Source: Acidimicrobiia bacterium
Lineage (GTDB): Bacteria > Actinomycetota > Acidimicrobiia > Spongiisociales > JAHEDJ01
DNA length: 45,922 bases
Assembly (NCBI GenBank): GCA_029210695.1
Contig: JARGFH010000029.1
Span: 1-45,922, forward strand
Reading direction: 5' to 3'
This document shows positions 9,002-17,767 of the stretch, one piece after another; within the stretch, counting starts at the first letter, position 1, and every line of letters begins with the position of its first letter. A model generated the notes under the pieces. The model searched no databases and had not been told where the DNA came from. It saw nothing but the letters and a program-made list of their open reading frames with translations. The translations under genes and the position numbers were made by a program.

Positions 9002-9019
9002 AGTCTACGGGGCTACGAT
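9002..9019. promoter_or_regulatory. Divergent pair of -10 boxes, probable leaderless promoters
   Basis: The 33-bp gap between two divergent genes holds TAGACT on the minus strand (9002-9007), 8 nt before the ATG at 8993, and TACGAT on the plus strand (9014-9019), 7 nt before the ATG at 9027. There is no room for a Shine-Dalgarno sequence in either leader. Both genes are probably transcribed from at or near the start codon. Confidence 0.5.
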
Positions 9020-9026
9020 CGCTTGC

Positions 9027-10004
9027 ATGACTGATCAGCCGGGAATCGTGGTGACCCGCCGCCCGCCGGGACGGGCGCGGGAAATGCTCGAGGAATCGTG
9101 CCGCGTAGTCCTCTGGGATGAGGATCGGGTCATGCCCCGGGACGAGCTGCTCACTGCGATCGCCCGGGCCGATGGCCTGTACTCGATGCTCACCGATGTG
9201 GTCGACGCGGAGTTGTTTGCAGCAGCGCCGGCGCTGCGGGCGGTCAGCCAGATGGCCGTCGGCCTCGACAATGTGGACCTGGCCGCCGCGACCATCCGGG
9301 GCATTCCGGTGGGTCACACGCCGGAGGTTCTCAACGAGACGACGGCCGACACGGTGTTCGCACTCCTGCTCGCCCTGGTCCGGCGGGTGGTCGAGGGGGC
9401 CGCCTACGTCAAGGAGGGACGCTGGGGGCCATGGCAGCCGGATCTATTGCTCGGAGGTGATCTGCACCACACGACCCTCGGGATCATCGGTATGGGCCGA
9501 ATCGGATCGGCCGTTGCCCGGCGGGCCGGCGGGTTCGAGATGCGGATCCTCTATCACAATCGACGGCCGGACGAACAGGCCGCGGATCTGAACGCCTACT
9601 ATCGGTCGTTCGAGGATCTGCTGGCCGAGTCCGACCATGTGGTCGTCATGGCGCCGCTGACCGACGAGACGTACCACCTGATCGATCGTCGTGCATTGGG
9701 GTTGATGAAACCGACGGCCACGCTGGTGAACGGCAGCCGGGGAGGCCTGGTCGACCCCGGGGCCCTCGAGGAGGCGCTCCGGGAGGGCTGGATCGCCGGG
9801 GCGGCCCTCGATGTGACCGAACCGGAGCCCATCCCGGCCGATCATCCGCTGCTGGCCCTCCAGAACTGCTTGATCATTCCGCACCTCGGTTCGGCGAGTG
9901 TGGCAACCCGCGCCGCCATGGCCGAGCTGGCCGCCGAGAACCTGATCGCCGCCCTGACGGGCCGCCGGATGCCGGTCTGCGCCAACCCGGAGGTGTACGA
10001 GTAG
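9027..10004 (+). CDS. D-isomer-specific 2-hydroxyacid dehydrogenase (glyoxylate/hydroxypyruvate reductase-like)
   Basis: A 325-residue NAD(P)-dependent D-2-hydroxyacid dehydrogenase. The Rossmann motif is LGIIGMGRIGSAVARR. The catalytic Arg lies in NGSRGGLVD, the Glu in DVTEPEPIPADHPL and the His in IPHLGSAS. The segment HNRRPDE after the Rossmann strand has two Arg, as often seen in NADPH-preferring glyoxylate reductases. It probably reduces glyoxylate or hydroxypyruvate; D-3-phosphoglycerate dehydrogenase is less likely because the C-terminal regulatory domains are absent. ATG 9027 gives the usual N-terminus and sits 7 nt after a -10-like TACGAT. Confidence 0.88.
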   Translation: MTDQPGIVVTRRPPGRAREMLEESCRVVLWDEDRVMPRDELLTAIARADGLYSMLTDVVDAELFAAAPALRAVSQMAVGLDNVDLAAATIRGIPVGHTPEVLNETTADTVFALLLALVRRVVEGAAYVKEGRWGPWQPDLLLGGDLHHTTLGIIGMGRIGSAVARRAGGFEMRILYHNRRPDEQAADLNAYYRSFEDLLAESDHVVVMAPLTDETYHLIDRRALGLMKPTATLVNGSRGGLVDPGALEEALREGWIAGAALDVTEPEPIPADHPLLALQNCLIIPHLGSASVATRAAMAELAAENLIAALTGRRMPVCANPEVYE

Positions 10005-10026
10005 ACGGATGGGGCACGGCATGCCG

Positions 10027-10674
10027 CTACACCGAGGCGTCACCCGTCAGGATTGCAAGCAAGGTTCCCTCCCGCACGCTCACCGTCGCCACCGGTTGTT
10101 CGAAGATGTTGCTCACGCCGCGGGTGGCACCCGGCAGCAGATCTTCGTCCTTGAGCTCCCAGCGGAGCCCCTCGGTCCGGATCCCACGTACCGGGCCGTG
10201 TACGGCCAGGAGCGAGATGTGGCAACCGGGAGCGCTATGAATCCGGGTCGTGCCGTGCACGACGTGGAGGCGGGCATCGCCGGTGAGCCACTCGACGTCG
10301 ACATCTGAGAAATCGGCCGACGACACGAGCAGCGCATTGGCGAGAAAGTGGTCGAGCCTTCCTCCGGAGCCTCCCACGATGATGATGCGGTCGACGCCCA
10401 TACGCATTGCGGCCCGCAGGGCGAGTTCGAGGTCCGTGTGGTCCTTCTCGGTCGGGTGCCGTTCGACGGGAGTCTCGCGGTAGGCGGACAGCGCATCCGC
10501 CGACACCGAGTCCATGTCGCCGACGAGGAGATCGACTTCGAGGCCGAGTCCCAGGGCCCGATCGAGTCCGGAATCGGCGGCCACGATGAACGCGTCGTCG
10601 GGGAGGTCCTCGATGACGTCCGGATTGACGATGTCGCCGCCGGCCAGGACGATTGCCGTTGTTGGTTCATCCAT
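10027..10674 (-). CDS. thiN: Thiamine pyrophosphokinase
   Basis: A 215-residue thiamine pyrophosphokinase that transfers pyrophosphate from ATP to thiamine to give thiamine diphosphate in the cytosol. Visible signatures are AADSGLDRALGLGLEVDLLVGDMDSV (the aspartate-rich catalytic region), EKDHTDLELAL, VGGSGGRLDH, and the C-terminal thiamin-binding beta domain ending EGTLLAILTG. Length is normal. ATG 10674 lies 9 nt from a TAGGCT -10-like box. No TPP riboswitch signature is visible upstream. Thiamine diphosphate is the cofactor of AceE, encoded elsewhere in the window, but the genes are not linked. Confidence 0.9.
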   Translation of the reverse strand: MDEPTTAIVLAGGDIVNPDVIEDLPDDAFIVAADSGLDRALGLGLEVDLLVGDMDSVSADALSAYRETPVERHPTEKDHTDLELALRAAMRMGVDRIIIVGGSGGRLDHFLANALLVSSADFSDVDVEWLTGDARLHVVHGTTRIHSAPGCHISLLAVHGPVRGIRTEGLRWELKDEDLLPGATRGVSNIFEQPVATVSVREGTLLAILTGDASV

Positions 10675-10808
10675 CGTGCGCTCAGCCTACGCCTCGTTCA
10701 GAGGCGGCGCCGTTCCGGGGTGTGCTGCCAATCTCCAATCGAGCAAGGCCCTGCCTGCCCATTTCGGGGTTCTTGACCACTCTCGGCGGTATTTGCGAAT
10801 GACAAAAC

Positions 10809-10838
10809 CGTCTTACGCGCGTAATCGCGAGTAAGACG
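10809..10838 (-). terminator. Intrinsic terminator of the S9 peptidase gene
   Basis: A 13-bp stem with one mismatch (arms 10809-10821 and 10826-10838, loop TAAT) begins on the base after the minus-strand stop codon of the S9 peptidase. On that strand it is followed by GGTTTTGTC, a short T-run. This is the clearest intrinsic-type terminator in the window. Confidence 0.7.
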
Positions 10839-12803
10839 TCACTCAGCGAGCCAACGAGCCAACCAATCGTGCACTTCCTTGTACCAGACCAGCGAGTTCT
10901 GCGGTTTGAGGATCCAGTGGTTCTCATCCGGGAAGTAGACGAGTCGGGCTGGAACGCCCTTGGCCTTCAATACGCCGTAAAGTTCGAGACTCTGCGTCAC
11001 CGGCACCCGGAAATCCTGCTCGCTGTGGATCACCAGCGTCGGGGTGCCGTAGCCGGCCGCGTGGGCCGATGGGCTCCAGCGGTCGACCTGCTCTCGGTCT
11101 TCCCAGACCTCCGCTCCGCGGGAGCGGCCGAACCCGTAGGTCATGTCGGTGGCGTACATCCCAGCCAGGTTCGTCACGGCGGCGTGGGCGACGGCACAGG
11201 AGAACCGGTCGGTCTGGCTCATCAGCCAGGCGACCAGGTAGCCGCCGTACGATCCGCCGGTGATTGCCATCCGGTCGGCGTCCACGAAACCGCGCTCGAT
11301 GAGGGCGTCGGTGGCTGCCATTACGTCGGTGGCCGGCTGGTCGCCCCAGCGGGCGTGAATCGACCTGGTGAACGCGTCACCGAACGATGTGGAACCGTGG
11401 AAGTTGACCATGGCGACCACGTAGCCGGGAGCAGCGAAGGCCTGTGCATTCCAGCGGAAGTGCCACATGTCGCCGAACGTGCCGTGCGGGCCGCCGTGGA
11501 TCAGGTGAACGAGCGGCATGCGACGGGCAGGATCGAAATCCGGCGGGAAGACGATCAACACCTGCACGTCATCGCCGTCCGCGCCCTGGATCGTCATTTC
11601 TTCGGTGGCACCGAGGGTCAGACCGACCAGGATCTCGTCGGTGAAATGAGTGACGCGATTGAGGGAACCGTCCGCGCCGTCGATTCGTACGATCTCCGGC
11701 GGCTGCGAGAGGCTCTGGTGGCGGGCATAGATCGAACCGTCCGAGAGTGGGACCGGATTCGTCAGCGTCCCGGATCTGGCGATCACGTCGGGAGTACCAC
11801 CTTCGAACCCGATGCGATACAGCGCAACCTGCCCCGCCTCCTCTGCCGTGATGACCAGGTCGTTCGAAGTCAGACTCGGAGCGATCGTGCCGATCGACGA
11901 ATCCCACTCCTCGGTGAGGACGTGGTGCTCTCCCGTTGCCCGCTCGATCACGGCCAGCCGCTGCCGGTCGGCGTAGAAATCCGGTTGGCGCTGGAAGAGG
12001 TAGGCCAGGTGGCCTCCGTCCGGCGTGTAGCGGGGTGAGGTCGCATCACCGGTGAGTTCGGGGGTCAGGCAGCTCACCTCGCCCGTATCGAGTCTGGCGG
12101 CGTAGAGCCGCCAGATGGGCAACTCGTCGAGGTCGTCGACCTCCCAGGCGGAGAACGTGATCTCGGTGCCGTCGGGAGCCACGTCGTAGGCGCCGGCAGG
12201 CTCACCCTGGGTCGGGAGGCGCCACCACCAGTGCCGGCCGGGGGTGAGATCGGTCAATTCGCCTGAGGCGGGATCCATGACGAATGGGTGCCACATTTCT
12301 CCGCCGGTGAACCAGGTGTCCCAGAAGCGGTACACCCGCCGCTCGGTGGACCGGACCGACGACTTCGTCTTCTTGCGCTGCTCGACCAGAACCCGGGTGC
12401 CGGCGATGGTCGGGGCCTCGCGCAGCAGCTTGACGACGATTACCAGCCGGCCGTCGGGAAGCCAGCGTGGTCCCGTGGCGCCGAGTGGCAGTTGCGTCGG
12501 GCGAATGGCCTCGCCTCCGTCCAGGCGCAGGAGGTGGACCTGAGGGTTTCCGTCTGTTTCCTTGCGAACGAACGCGATCGACTTTCCGCCCGTGCTGATG
12601 GCGGGTGAGGTGGCGCTCTGCCCCGGATCCGTCAGCGGGCGGGGATCGCCGCTACCCAACAGATAGAGGACCGTATGGCCCTCGTTGGCGTCGAGGTCGT
12701 AGTGGGTGACCGGAACAACGACGGTGGATCCGTCCGGCGTAACTGCCGGGGGCTCGACCCGGGGGAGTCTCCAGAGATCTTCAGCGGTGATGGGACGGCT
12801 CAT
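10839..12803 (-). CDS. S9 family peptidase (dipeptidyl/acylaminoacyl peptidase-like, S9C)
   Basis: A 654-residue S9 peptidase. An N-terminal WD40/TolB-like propeller (about 1-390) contains repeated segments of the SPRYTPDGGHLAYL kind. A C-terminal alpha/beta hydrolase follows. The catalytic Ser is in ITGGSYGGYLVAWLM, the Asp in HSEQDFRVPV and the His in DENHWILKPQN. LIHGGPHGTFGDMWHFRWN forms the oxyanion region. The lack of a signal peptide suggests a cytoplasmic enzyme that removes acylated or dipeptide N-termini; exact specificity is unknown. ATG 12803 lies 7 nt from a -10-like TACCTT, so the transcript may be leaderless. A terminator follows the stop. Confidence 0.9.
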   Translation of the reverse strand: MSRPITAEDLWRLPRVEPPAVTPDGSTVVVPVTHYDLDANEGHTVLYLLGSGDPRPLTDPGQSATSPAISTGGKSIAFVRKETDGNPQVHLLRLDGGEAIRPTQLPLGATGPRWLPDGRLVIVVKLLREAPTIAGTRVLVEQRKKTKSSVRSTERRVYRFWDTWFTGGEMWHPFVMDPASGELTDLTPGRHWWWRLPTQGEPAGAYDVAPDGTEITFSAWEVDDLDELPIWRLYAARLDTGEVSCLTPELTGDATSPRYTPDGGHLAYLFQRQPDFYADRQRLAVIERATGEHHVLTEEWDSSIGTIAPSLTSNDLVITAEEAGQVALYRIGFEGGTPDVIARSGTLTNPVPLSDGSIYARHQSLSQPPEIVRIDGADGSLNRVTHFTDEILVGLTLGATEEMTIQGADGDDVQVLIVFPPDFDPARRMPLVHLIHGGPHGTFGDMWHFRWNAQAFAAPGYVVAMVNFHGSTSFGDAFTRSIHARWGDQPATDVMAATDALIERGFVDADRMAITGGSYGGYLVAWLMSQTDRFSCAVAHAAVTNLAGMYATDMTYGFGRSRGAEVWEDREQVDRWSPSAHAAGYGTPTLVIHSEQDFRVPVTQSLELYGVLKAKGVPARLVYFPDENHWILKPQNSLVWYKEVHDWLARWLAE

Positions 12804-12810
12804 GGCATCG

Positions 12811-12816
12811 AAGGTA
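12811..12816 (-). promoter_or_regulatory. -10 box of the S9C peptidase gene, probable leaderless promoter
   Basis: On the minus strand TACCTT ends 7 nt before the ATG at 12803. No Shine-Dalgarno sequence fits between the two. Confidence 0.4.
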
Positions 12817-12845
12817 GCAGCGCCGGCGCCGGAGTTGGTAGCTGA

Positions 12846-14339
12846 TCAGTCGCCAGACGCCGAACGTCCGGCGGTCTCGTTCAGTTGACGGAACCGGGCC
12901 CGAAGCTCCGGGCTGAAGGAACCTTCGGTCATTCGCCATCGCCAGTTGCCGGCCGGGACGCTCGGGAAGTTCATGCGTGCTTCGGTCCCGAGATCGAGAA
13001 CGTCTTGCATGGTGGTCACCGCCCACGCCGCTCTCGATTCCCAGGCAGCCCGAATGAGGTCCCAGGCATAGTTCTGTCCGTCGACGCCGAGATACTCGAG
13101 GGCGAATGCCTTGTCGTCGTCACCGGCCGACTCGAACCAACCACGGGTGGTGTCGTTGTCGTGGGTGCCCGTGTAGACGACGCAGTGCTCGGGATACCGG
13201 TGGGGGAGGAAATCGTTCGTCTCGCCTGAGTCGAACGCGAACTGGAGGATCTTCATACCGGGCAGCTCGAAGCGGTCGCGCAGTTCGATCACGTCGGGGG
13301 TGATCTCGCCGAGGTCCTCGGCGATGATCGGCGGCTGTCCGAACTCGGCGGCCACCGCCTCCAGGAATCCGGCTCCGGGGCCCTCGACCCAGCGGCCGGT
13401 CTCTGCCGTGTCCTCACCGCCGGGCACTTCCCAGTAGGCGGCGAATCCGCGGAAGTGATCGAGGCGGACGACATCGACGAGATCGAGGACGGCTCGCAGT
13501 CGATCGAGCCACCAGGCGTATCCGGTTTCCTTGTGCACCTCCCACCGGTAGAGCGGATTGCCCCACAGCTGGCCTGTCGGGGAGAAATAGTCGGGAGGCA
13601 CCCCGGCAATCACGGTCGGTCGGCCTTCGTCGTCGAGGGCGAACAGGTGGCGGTGCGACCAGACGTCTGCCGAATCCTCTGCAACGAAGATCGGGAGGTC
13701 GCCGATGATCCGGACGTTGCACCGGGCGGCCTTCTCCCGGATTTGCTCCCACTGGCGAAAGAACAAGAACTGGCGAAAGATGTGACGATGGATCAGGTCG
13801 GTGTATCGGGATCTGGTCCGGTCGAGGGCGGCCTGTTTTCGATCGCGCAGGTCGGCCTCCCAGGTCCACCACGGCTCGCCATCGTGAATGTCTTTGAGGG
13901 CCATGAACAGTCCGAAGTCGGTGAGCCAGCCGGCGTGTCGTTCCCGGAAGCGTTGCAGATCGTCTTCGAGATCCAGGTCGGAGCTCCGCGCGAAGGCGCG
14001 ATCCAGGAGGCCGAGCTTGAAGGGGATCACCGTCCCGTAGTCGACGGCTTCGTTGCGCAAGTCGGGCAGTTCGGCGAGATCGGCCGCTATCAGCAGCCCG
14101 TCGGTCAGCAGCAGATCGGGGCTGACCAGATATGGATTGCCGGCGAACGCCGAAAAGCACTGATAGGGCGAATCGCCGTACCCGGTCGGCCCGAGCGGCA
14201 GCAGCTGCCACAAGCCGGTGCCGGTCTCGGCGAGGGCCTCGATCCAGTCGTGGGCGGCGGGCCCGAGGTCACCGATGCCGTACCGGCCGGGAAGGCTGGT
14301 GGGATGCAGGAGAATGCCGGATGACCTGGTGAGTTGCAT
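12846..14339 (-). CDS. malQ: 4-alpha-glucanotransferase (amylomaltase)
   Basis: A 497-residue GH77 amylomaltase that moves alpha-1,4-glucan segments between chains during maltodextrin and glycogen metabolism. The N-terminus RSSGILLHPTSLPGRYGIGDLG is diagnostic. The nucleophile Asp is in VVRLDHFRGFAAYWEVP, the acid/base Glu in PIIAEDLGEITPDV, and the third Asp in YTGTHDNDTTRGW. The length is that of the short Thermus type rather than the E. coli type, which has an extra N-terminal domain. ATG 14339 is chosen because the motif-bearing N-terminus begins 6 residues later. The 94-bp gap to the upstream regulator gene on the same strand leaves co-transcription open; no functional link is visible. 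Confidence 0.93.
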   Translation of the reverse strand: MQLTRSSGILLHPTSLPGRYGIGDLGPAAHDWIEALAETGTGLWQLLPLGPTGYGDSPYQCFSAFAGNPYLVSPDLLLTDGLLIAADLAELPDLRNEAVDYGTVIPFKLGLLDRAFARSSDLDLEDDLQRFRERHAGWLTDFGLFMALKDIHDGEPWWTWEADLRDRKQAALDRTRSRYTDLIHRHIFRQFLFFRQWEQIREKAARCNVRIIGDLPIFVAEDSADVWSHRHLFALDDEGRPTVIAGVPPDYFSPTGQLWGNPLYRWEVHKETGYAWWLDRLRAVLDLVDVVRLDHFRGFAAYWEVPGGEDTAETGRWVEGPGAGFLEAVAAEFGQPPIIAEDLGEITPDVIELRDRFELPGMKILQFAFDSGETNDFLPHRYPEHCVVYTGTHDNDTTRGWFESAGDDDKAFALEYLGVDGQNYAWDLIRAAWESRAAWAVTTMQDVLDLGTEARMNFPSVPAGNWRWRMTEGSFSPELRARFRQLNETAGRSASGD

Positions 14340-14433
14340 GATCCGATTCTGCCCGCTCTCACACCCGGCGGACAAATGGACCCTGGTGTGTTCCGGTTTT
14401 TGGAGCTTCTCGCGGCAGGAGTCGCATCTGGGG

Positions 14434-17400
14434 TCAACCCCCACCAACCTCGAACTCGGCGGCGGGATATACCATTGGTGCCTCTTCGAAAGTCGTCAGG
14501 CACACCACCCGGTAGGTTCCCTCCACCATCGTGCCGTTGGTCGACCAGGTTTGCCCCGGCTCCAGAAAGAACGTTGCCTGGTTATCGGGGTCGGCGTAGG
14601 CCGGCATCGGGGCGGCCGCTGCGGGTGTCGGATCGAAGGGGACCTCCTCGAGCAACCGAAACACCGCAACCAGAATCGGTGCGTCGTGATGGTTGGCCAA
14701 CCTCAGTCCCATCAACTCGTTGGCGAAGAGGGGTTCGGGCTCCTCGAAGCGGCAGCCTTCGGGTCCGAACACGACCGAACCGACCTTGTCGGCGTCGGCG
14801 ATGTCGAACGGTGGGATCACAGTGCTCTCGCCGGAGGGCGCGGTCGGGACCTCGATGGCGCCGTTGATGATGGCCGTTCGTGCTTCCTCCAATCGAGGAA
14901 GGTGCTCAGTCAGAAATCCCCCGCTCTGGGAGTAGCCGACTCCTCCGTCTTTCAGCCCCAGGACCGTCCGCCCGGCTGTGAGCGTTCCGTCGAGGAACCC
15001 GGACACCGTACGAAAGATCGCTTCGTCGGTGCGTTTCATCATCGAGGTGAGCACATGGGGACGCGACTCGGCCGAGCCCGCCCAGTATTCGTCCTCGTCG
15101 GATCCGATCATCCACAAGTGGGTTCCCGTCTCCTTGCTCAATTCCACCGCGGCGCGATGTACCCCTACTCCCGACAGTCCGGCCGCGTGGTACACGACAT
15201 CGGCGCCCTGCTCGTACAGACGGCGAGCGGCCGCTTCGCCGCCGTCGGGGTCGGCGAACCCTTCAAATAATCGATCGGAAACCCAGGTGACGAGAATCTC
15301 GATGTCTGGGTCGACCGACCTGGCCCCTGCCTCGTAGCCGGCCTGGAATTCCCAAAGCAACCTCACCGGGCCTCCTCCCACATACCCGATGGTCCCCGTT
15401 GTGGAGGTGAGGGCCGCGGCAACACCTACCAGATACGAACCTTCGGCCTCGGCGAATTCCAGATCCACGATGTTGGGCTGCTCGAGGAAGCTCGGATCGG
15501 TCCAGTCGCCGCCGTCGATCATCGCAAACCACACGGAGGGGTATTCGGGAGCCAGCGCCAAGGGGTCGCTGTAGGTAGCGCCACTGAGGATGACGAGATC
15601 AAAGCCGGATTCGATCAGCGAACGCGTCTCTTCCAGCGGATCGACCAGCGGAAGTAGGTCGAAGGCTTCGATGTCGAATTCCAAGGCGGCCCGATCGAGG
15701 CCGGCTGCCTCGAGATCCCCCCAGCCCCGGTCGCCCCTTCCCTCGAACACGAGGGCCACCTGTGGTGTCTCACCGCCCAACAGCACGATCGTCGCCAGAG
15801 CGGCCCCGGCCGCGATCGTCACAAACAATGAAATCAGAGAAGTGAGTCGCCTCCGGGCTCGCCGCACGAGCCTTCGCTCGGCTTCTCTTCGTGCCTCCTC
15901 GGCCAGTTGGCGTTCATCACGTCTGGCGATGCTCTCCATGAGGAATGCGCGTTCCAGGGCGGTGAGGCGCATCGAACTGCCGAGTTCCCATTGCTCGTAC
16001 TGCTCGAGGCGGTTACCCGACAGCAAGTAGTCGACCTGGCGGTCCGCCGACACCCACTCGTCGACGGCGGCGGCAAACGCGCCGTGCCGGCGCAGGTCGT
16101 CCCGGCTGGAATCGATCCACTCGCGCAGCCGGTCCCACTCCCGCAGCAACGCTTCGTGGGCGACCTCCAGCGTGGGAGCGCCCGTGAGCGGGTCGCGATC
16201 GAACGTGATGAGCCGGTGGGTGGCAAACAGTTCGATGGCCGTTTCCACCGCCGCCGGGTCGACCTCGACCGACATCACTTCGCCGGCCGGAACCCGGCGC
16301 CGGGTTTCTTCCATGGATTCGCTGAGTGTCACCAGGCGGAGGAACACCTGGCGGGCCGCTTCCTGCTCATCCGGGCGGAGCCGGCCATACAGTTCTTCTG
16401 AGCGTCGGGTGAGGGCACCGTCGAGGCCGCCGATCTGACGGTAGGCGTCGAGGGTGAGCGTGCCGCCTTCCCGGCGTTCGAACAGCTCCGTGAGTGCGTA
16501 CTGAAAAAGCGGCAAGCCGCCCGGCTGATGGGTGACGTCGGCGACCAACTGGGCGAGCAGGGCCGGCTCGAACGAAATACCGACGCTCGCCGCCGGACGA
16601 ATCGCCGCCCGTTCCAGCTCCTCGGCAGTCAACGGCATCACATTGACGACGGTCCGGGTGAAGAGACTTCCAAACTCGGGATAGAGCAGCGGCCGGTCGT
16701 AGAAGTCGGCTCGCAGCGTGAGCACCACTCGCAAGCGGGAGTGGGGATCTGTCAGGGTGGTGACCAGGTCGTCGAGGAAACGCCGGCGGTTGGCCTCGTC
16801 GTCGACCAACGAGAACAGCTCTTCGAACTGGTCAAGCATCAGCACCAGTTGGGTCGACTCATCCGGAAGAACTCGCAGCACTGCTCGCAGCAGACCCAGG
16901 TCGTCGCTCTGGAGCTGATCCATCAAGCTGTCCGGGGGATGAGGGGCGGCCCGGAGCAGGGCTGCTTCCAGCTCTGCGTAGGGGTGGGCGCCCGGCATCA
17001 TGCGGGCGATCAGCCAGCGCTCGGAGCCTGCGATTGCTCCGCGGCGAAGCGCAGGGATGAGGCCGGCCCGCACGACACTCGACTTGCCGCATCCCGATGG
17101 ACCAACCACTGCAACCAGCCGGCTCGATTCGAGCACGGAGACGAGTTGGGTGGTCAGGGCTTCGCGCCCGAAATAGTCCAGCGCGTCGTCTTCTGAGAAG
17201 GCCTGGAGACCCTTGTAGGGGTTGCGCATGTCCGGGTCTCCAACCCCGGCCGCCGGCGGGAGACGTCGCTCCGGCGCCAGGCCCGGGTCCTGGAGCAGTA
17301 TTTGCTCCTCGAGTTGCTCCTCGAAGCGAAGCAGGTCGATCGAGTCGGGATCGACGGTCAGCTGATAGCCGGGCGGACGGGTCACGATGACTTGCCCGGC

Positions 17401-17640
17401 CGGGTCGGTGACTCCCGGGGCGAGAGCGTTACGCAAGCCCGAAACGTAAGTCTGGAGAGAATGGTCGGCAGTGCGCGGGGGCGACTCGCCCCACAGCTCC
17501 CCGATGAGCCGATCGGTGGAAACGACCCGGTTGGCATGGAGTGCCAGCACTGCCAGGAGCGCTCTTTGCTTCGGTGGGCCGAGCGGAACCCGGGCACCAT
17601 CGATGGTGACTTCGAGCGGCCCCAGGATCCGGTACTCCAT
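14434..17640 (-). CDS. Transmembrane winged-helix/STAND NTPase regulator with BMP-like sensor domain, BTAD domain missing
   Basis: A 1068-residue predicted one-component sensor-regulator. Residues 1-97 are a SARP/OmpR-type winged helix (MEYRILGPLEV..., RTADHSLQTYVSGLRNAL). Residues 108-122 (LEEQILLQDPGLAP) look like the last helix of a BTAD domain, but the roughly 150-residue BTAD body is absent. A nSTAND-type NTPase module follows from PYKGLQAFSE (141): Walker A GPSGCGKSS (180-188) and Walker B LVLMLDQFEELF (about 262-273). After a charged segment comes one membrane helix (about 597-618). Next is a periplasmic-binding domain like BMP/PnrA nucleoside-binding lipoproteins (about 622-960: VALVFEGRGDRGWGD, IGYVGGG, MIGSDEDEYW) and a C-terminal beta-rich part. 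The start is ATG 17640, the family-like MEYRILGPLE; ATG 17670 is an alternative. It probably couples an external ligand to DNA binding. The ligand is unknown. Confidence 0.82.
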   Translation of the reverse strand: MEYRILGPLEVTIDGARVPLGPPKQRALLAVLALHANRVVSTDRLIGELWGESPPRTADHSLQTYVSGLRNALAPGVTDPAGQVIVTRPPGYQLTVDPDSIDLLRFEEQLEEQILLQDPGLAPERRLPPAAGVGDPDMRNPYKGLQAFSEDDALDYFGREALTTQLVSVLESSRLVAVVGPSGCGKSSVVRAGLIPALRRGAIAGSERWLIARMMPGAHPYAELEAALLRAAPHPPDSLMDQLQSDDLGLLRAVLRVLPDESTQLVLMLDQFEELFSLVDDEANRRRFLDDLVTTLTDPHSRLRVVLTLRADFYDRPLLYPEFGSLFTRTVVNVMPLTAEELERAAIRPAASVGISFEPALLAQLVADVTHQPGGLPLFQYALTELFERREGGTLTLDAYRQIGGLDGALTRRSEELYGRLRPDEQEAARQVFLRLVTLSESMEETRRRVPAGEVMSVEVDPAAVETAIELFATHRLITFDRDPLTGAPTLEVAHEALLREWDRLREWIDSSRDDLRRHGAFAAAVDEWVSADRQVDYLLSGNRLEQYEQWELGSSMRLTALERAFLMESIARRDERQLAEEARREAERRLVRRARRRLTSLISLFVTIAAGAALATIVLLGGETPQVALVFEGRGDRGWGDLEAAGLDRAALEFDIEAFDLLPLVDPLEETRSLIESGFDLVILSGATYSDPLALAPEYPSVWFAMIDGGDWTDPSFLEQPNIVDLEFAEAEGSYLVGVAAALTSTTGTIGYVGGGPVRLLWEFQAGYEAGARSVDPDIEILVTWVSDRLFEGFADPDGGEAAARRLYEQGADVVYHAAGLSGVGVHRAAVELSKETGTHLWMIGSDEDEYWAGSAESRPHVLTSMMKRTDEAIFRTVSGFLDGTLTAGRTVLGLKDGGVGYSQSGGFLTEHLPRLEEARTAIINGAIEVPTAPSGESTVIPPFDIADADKVGSVVFGPEGCRFEEPEPLFANELMGLRLANHHDAPILVAVFRLLEEVPFDPTPAAAAPMPAYADPDNQATFFLEPGQTWSTNGTMVEGTYRVVCLTTFEEAPMVYPAAEFEVGGG
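17302..17324. repeat. 11-bp direct repeat at the BTAD deletion point
   Basis: TTGCTCCTCGA occurs at 17302-17312 and again at 17314-17324. Both lie inside the regulator gene exactly where the winged helix is joined to the remnant of the last BTAD helix. It may be the scar of the internal deletion or a chance repeat of LEEQ-like codons. Confidence 0.5.
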
Positions 17641-17718
17641 AGACGACCTCGCCGCGTTGAGCTCCTTCATCAACCTACCTGCTGGGACCTTCGATGTGTT
17701 GATTGCATTCTCCCAATG

Positions 17719-17747
17719 GCAAGCTCCCGGTTGAACCGGGAGCTTGC
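17719..17747 (-). terminator. 14-bp perfect hairpin between repeat-protein gene and regulator gene
   Basis: Arms 17719-17732 and 17734-17747 are perfect complements (GCAAGCTCCCGGTT) with a one-base centre, so the real loop is larger. It lies 20 bp after the stop of the repeat-protein gene and about 80 bp before the regulator start, both on the minus strand. No T-run follows. It may partially terminate or process the transcript and so set the ratio of the two products. Confidence 0.5.
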
Positions 17748-17767
17748 TCGGGTGGCGGGGAGGCTGA

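Noticed and set aside
10675-10808. TPP riboswitch upstream of thiamine pyrophosphokinase
   Set aside because: No CTGAGA or ACCTGATCTGG-like segments on the minus strand, and a -10-like box lies only 9 nt before the start.
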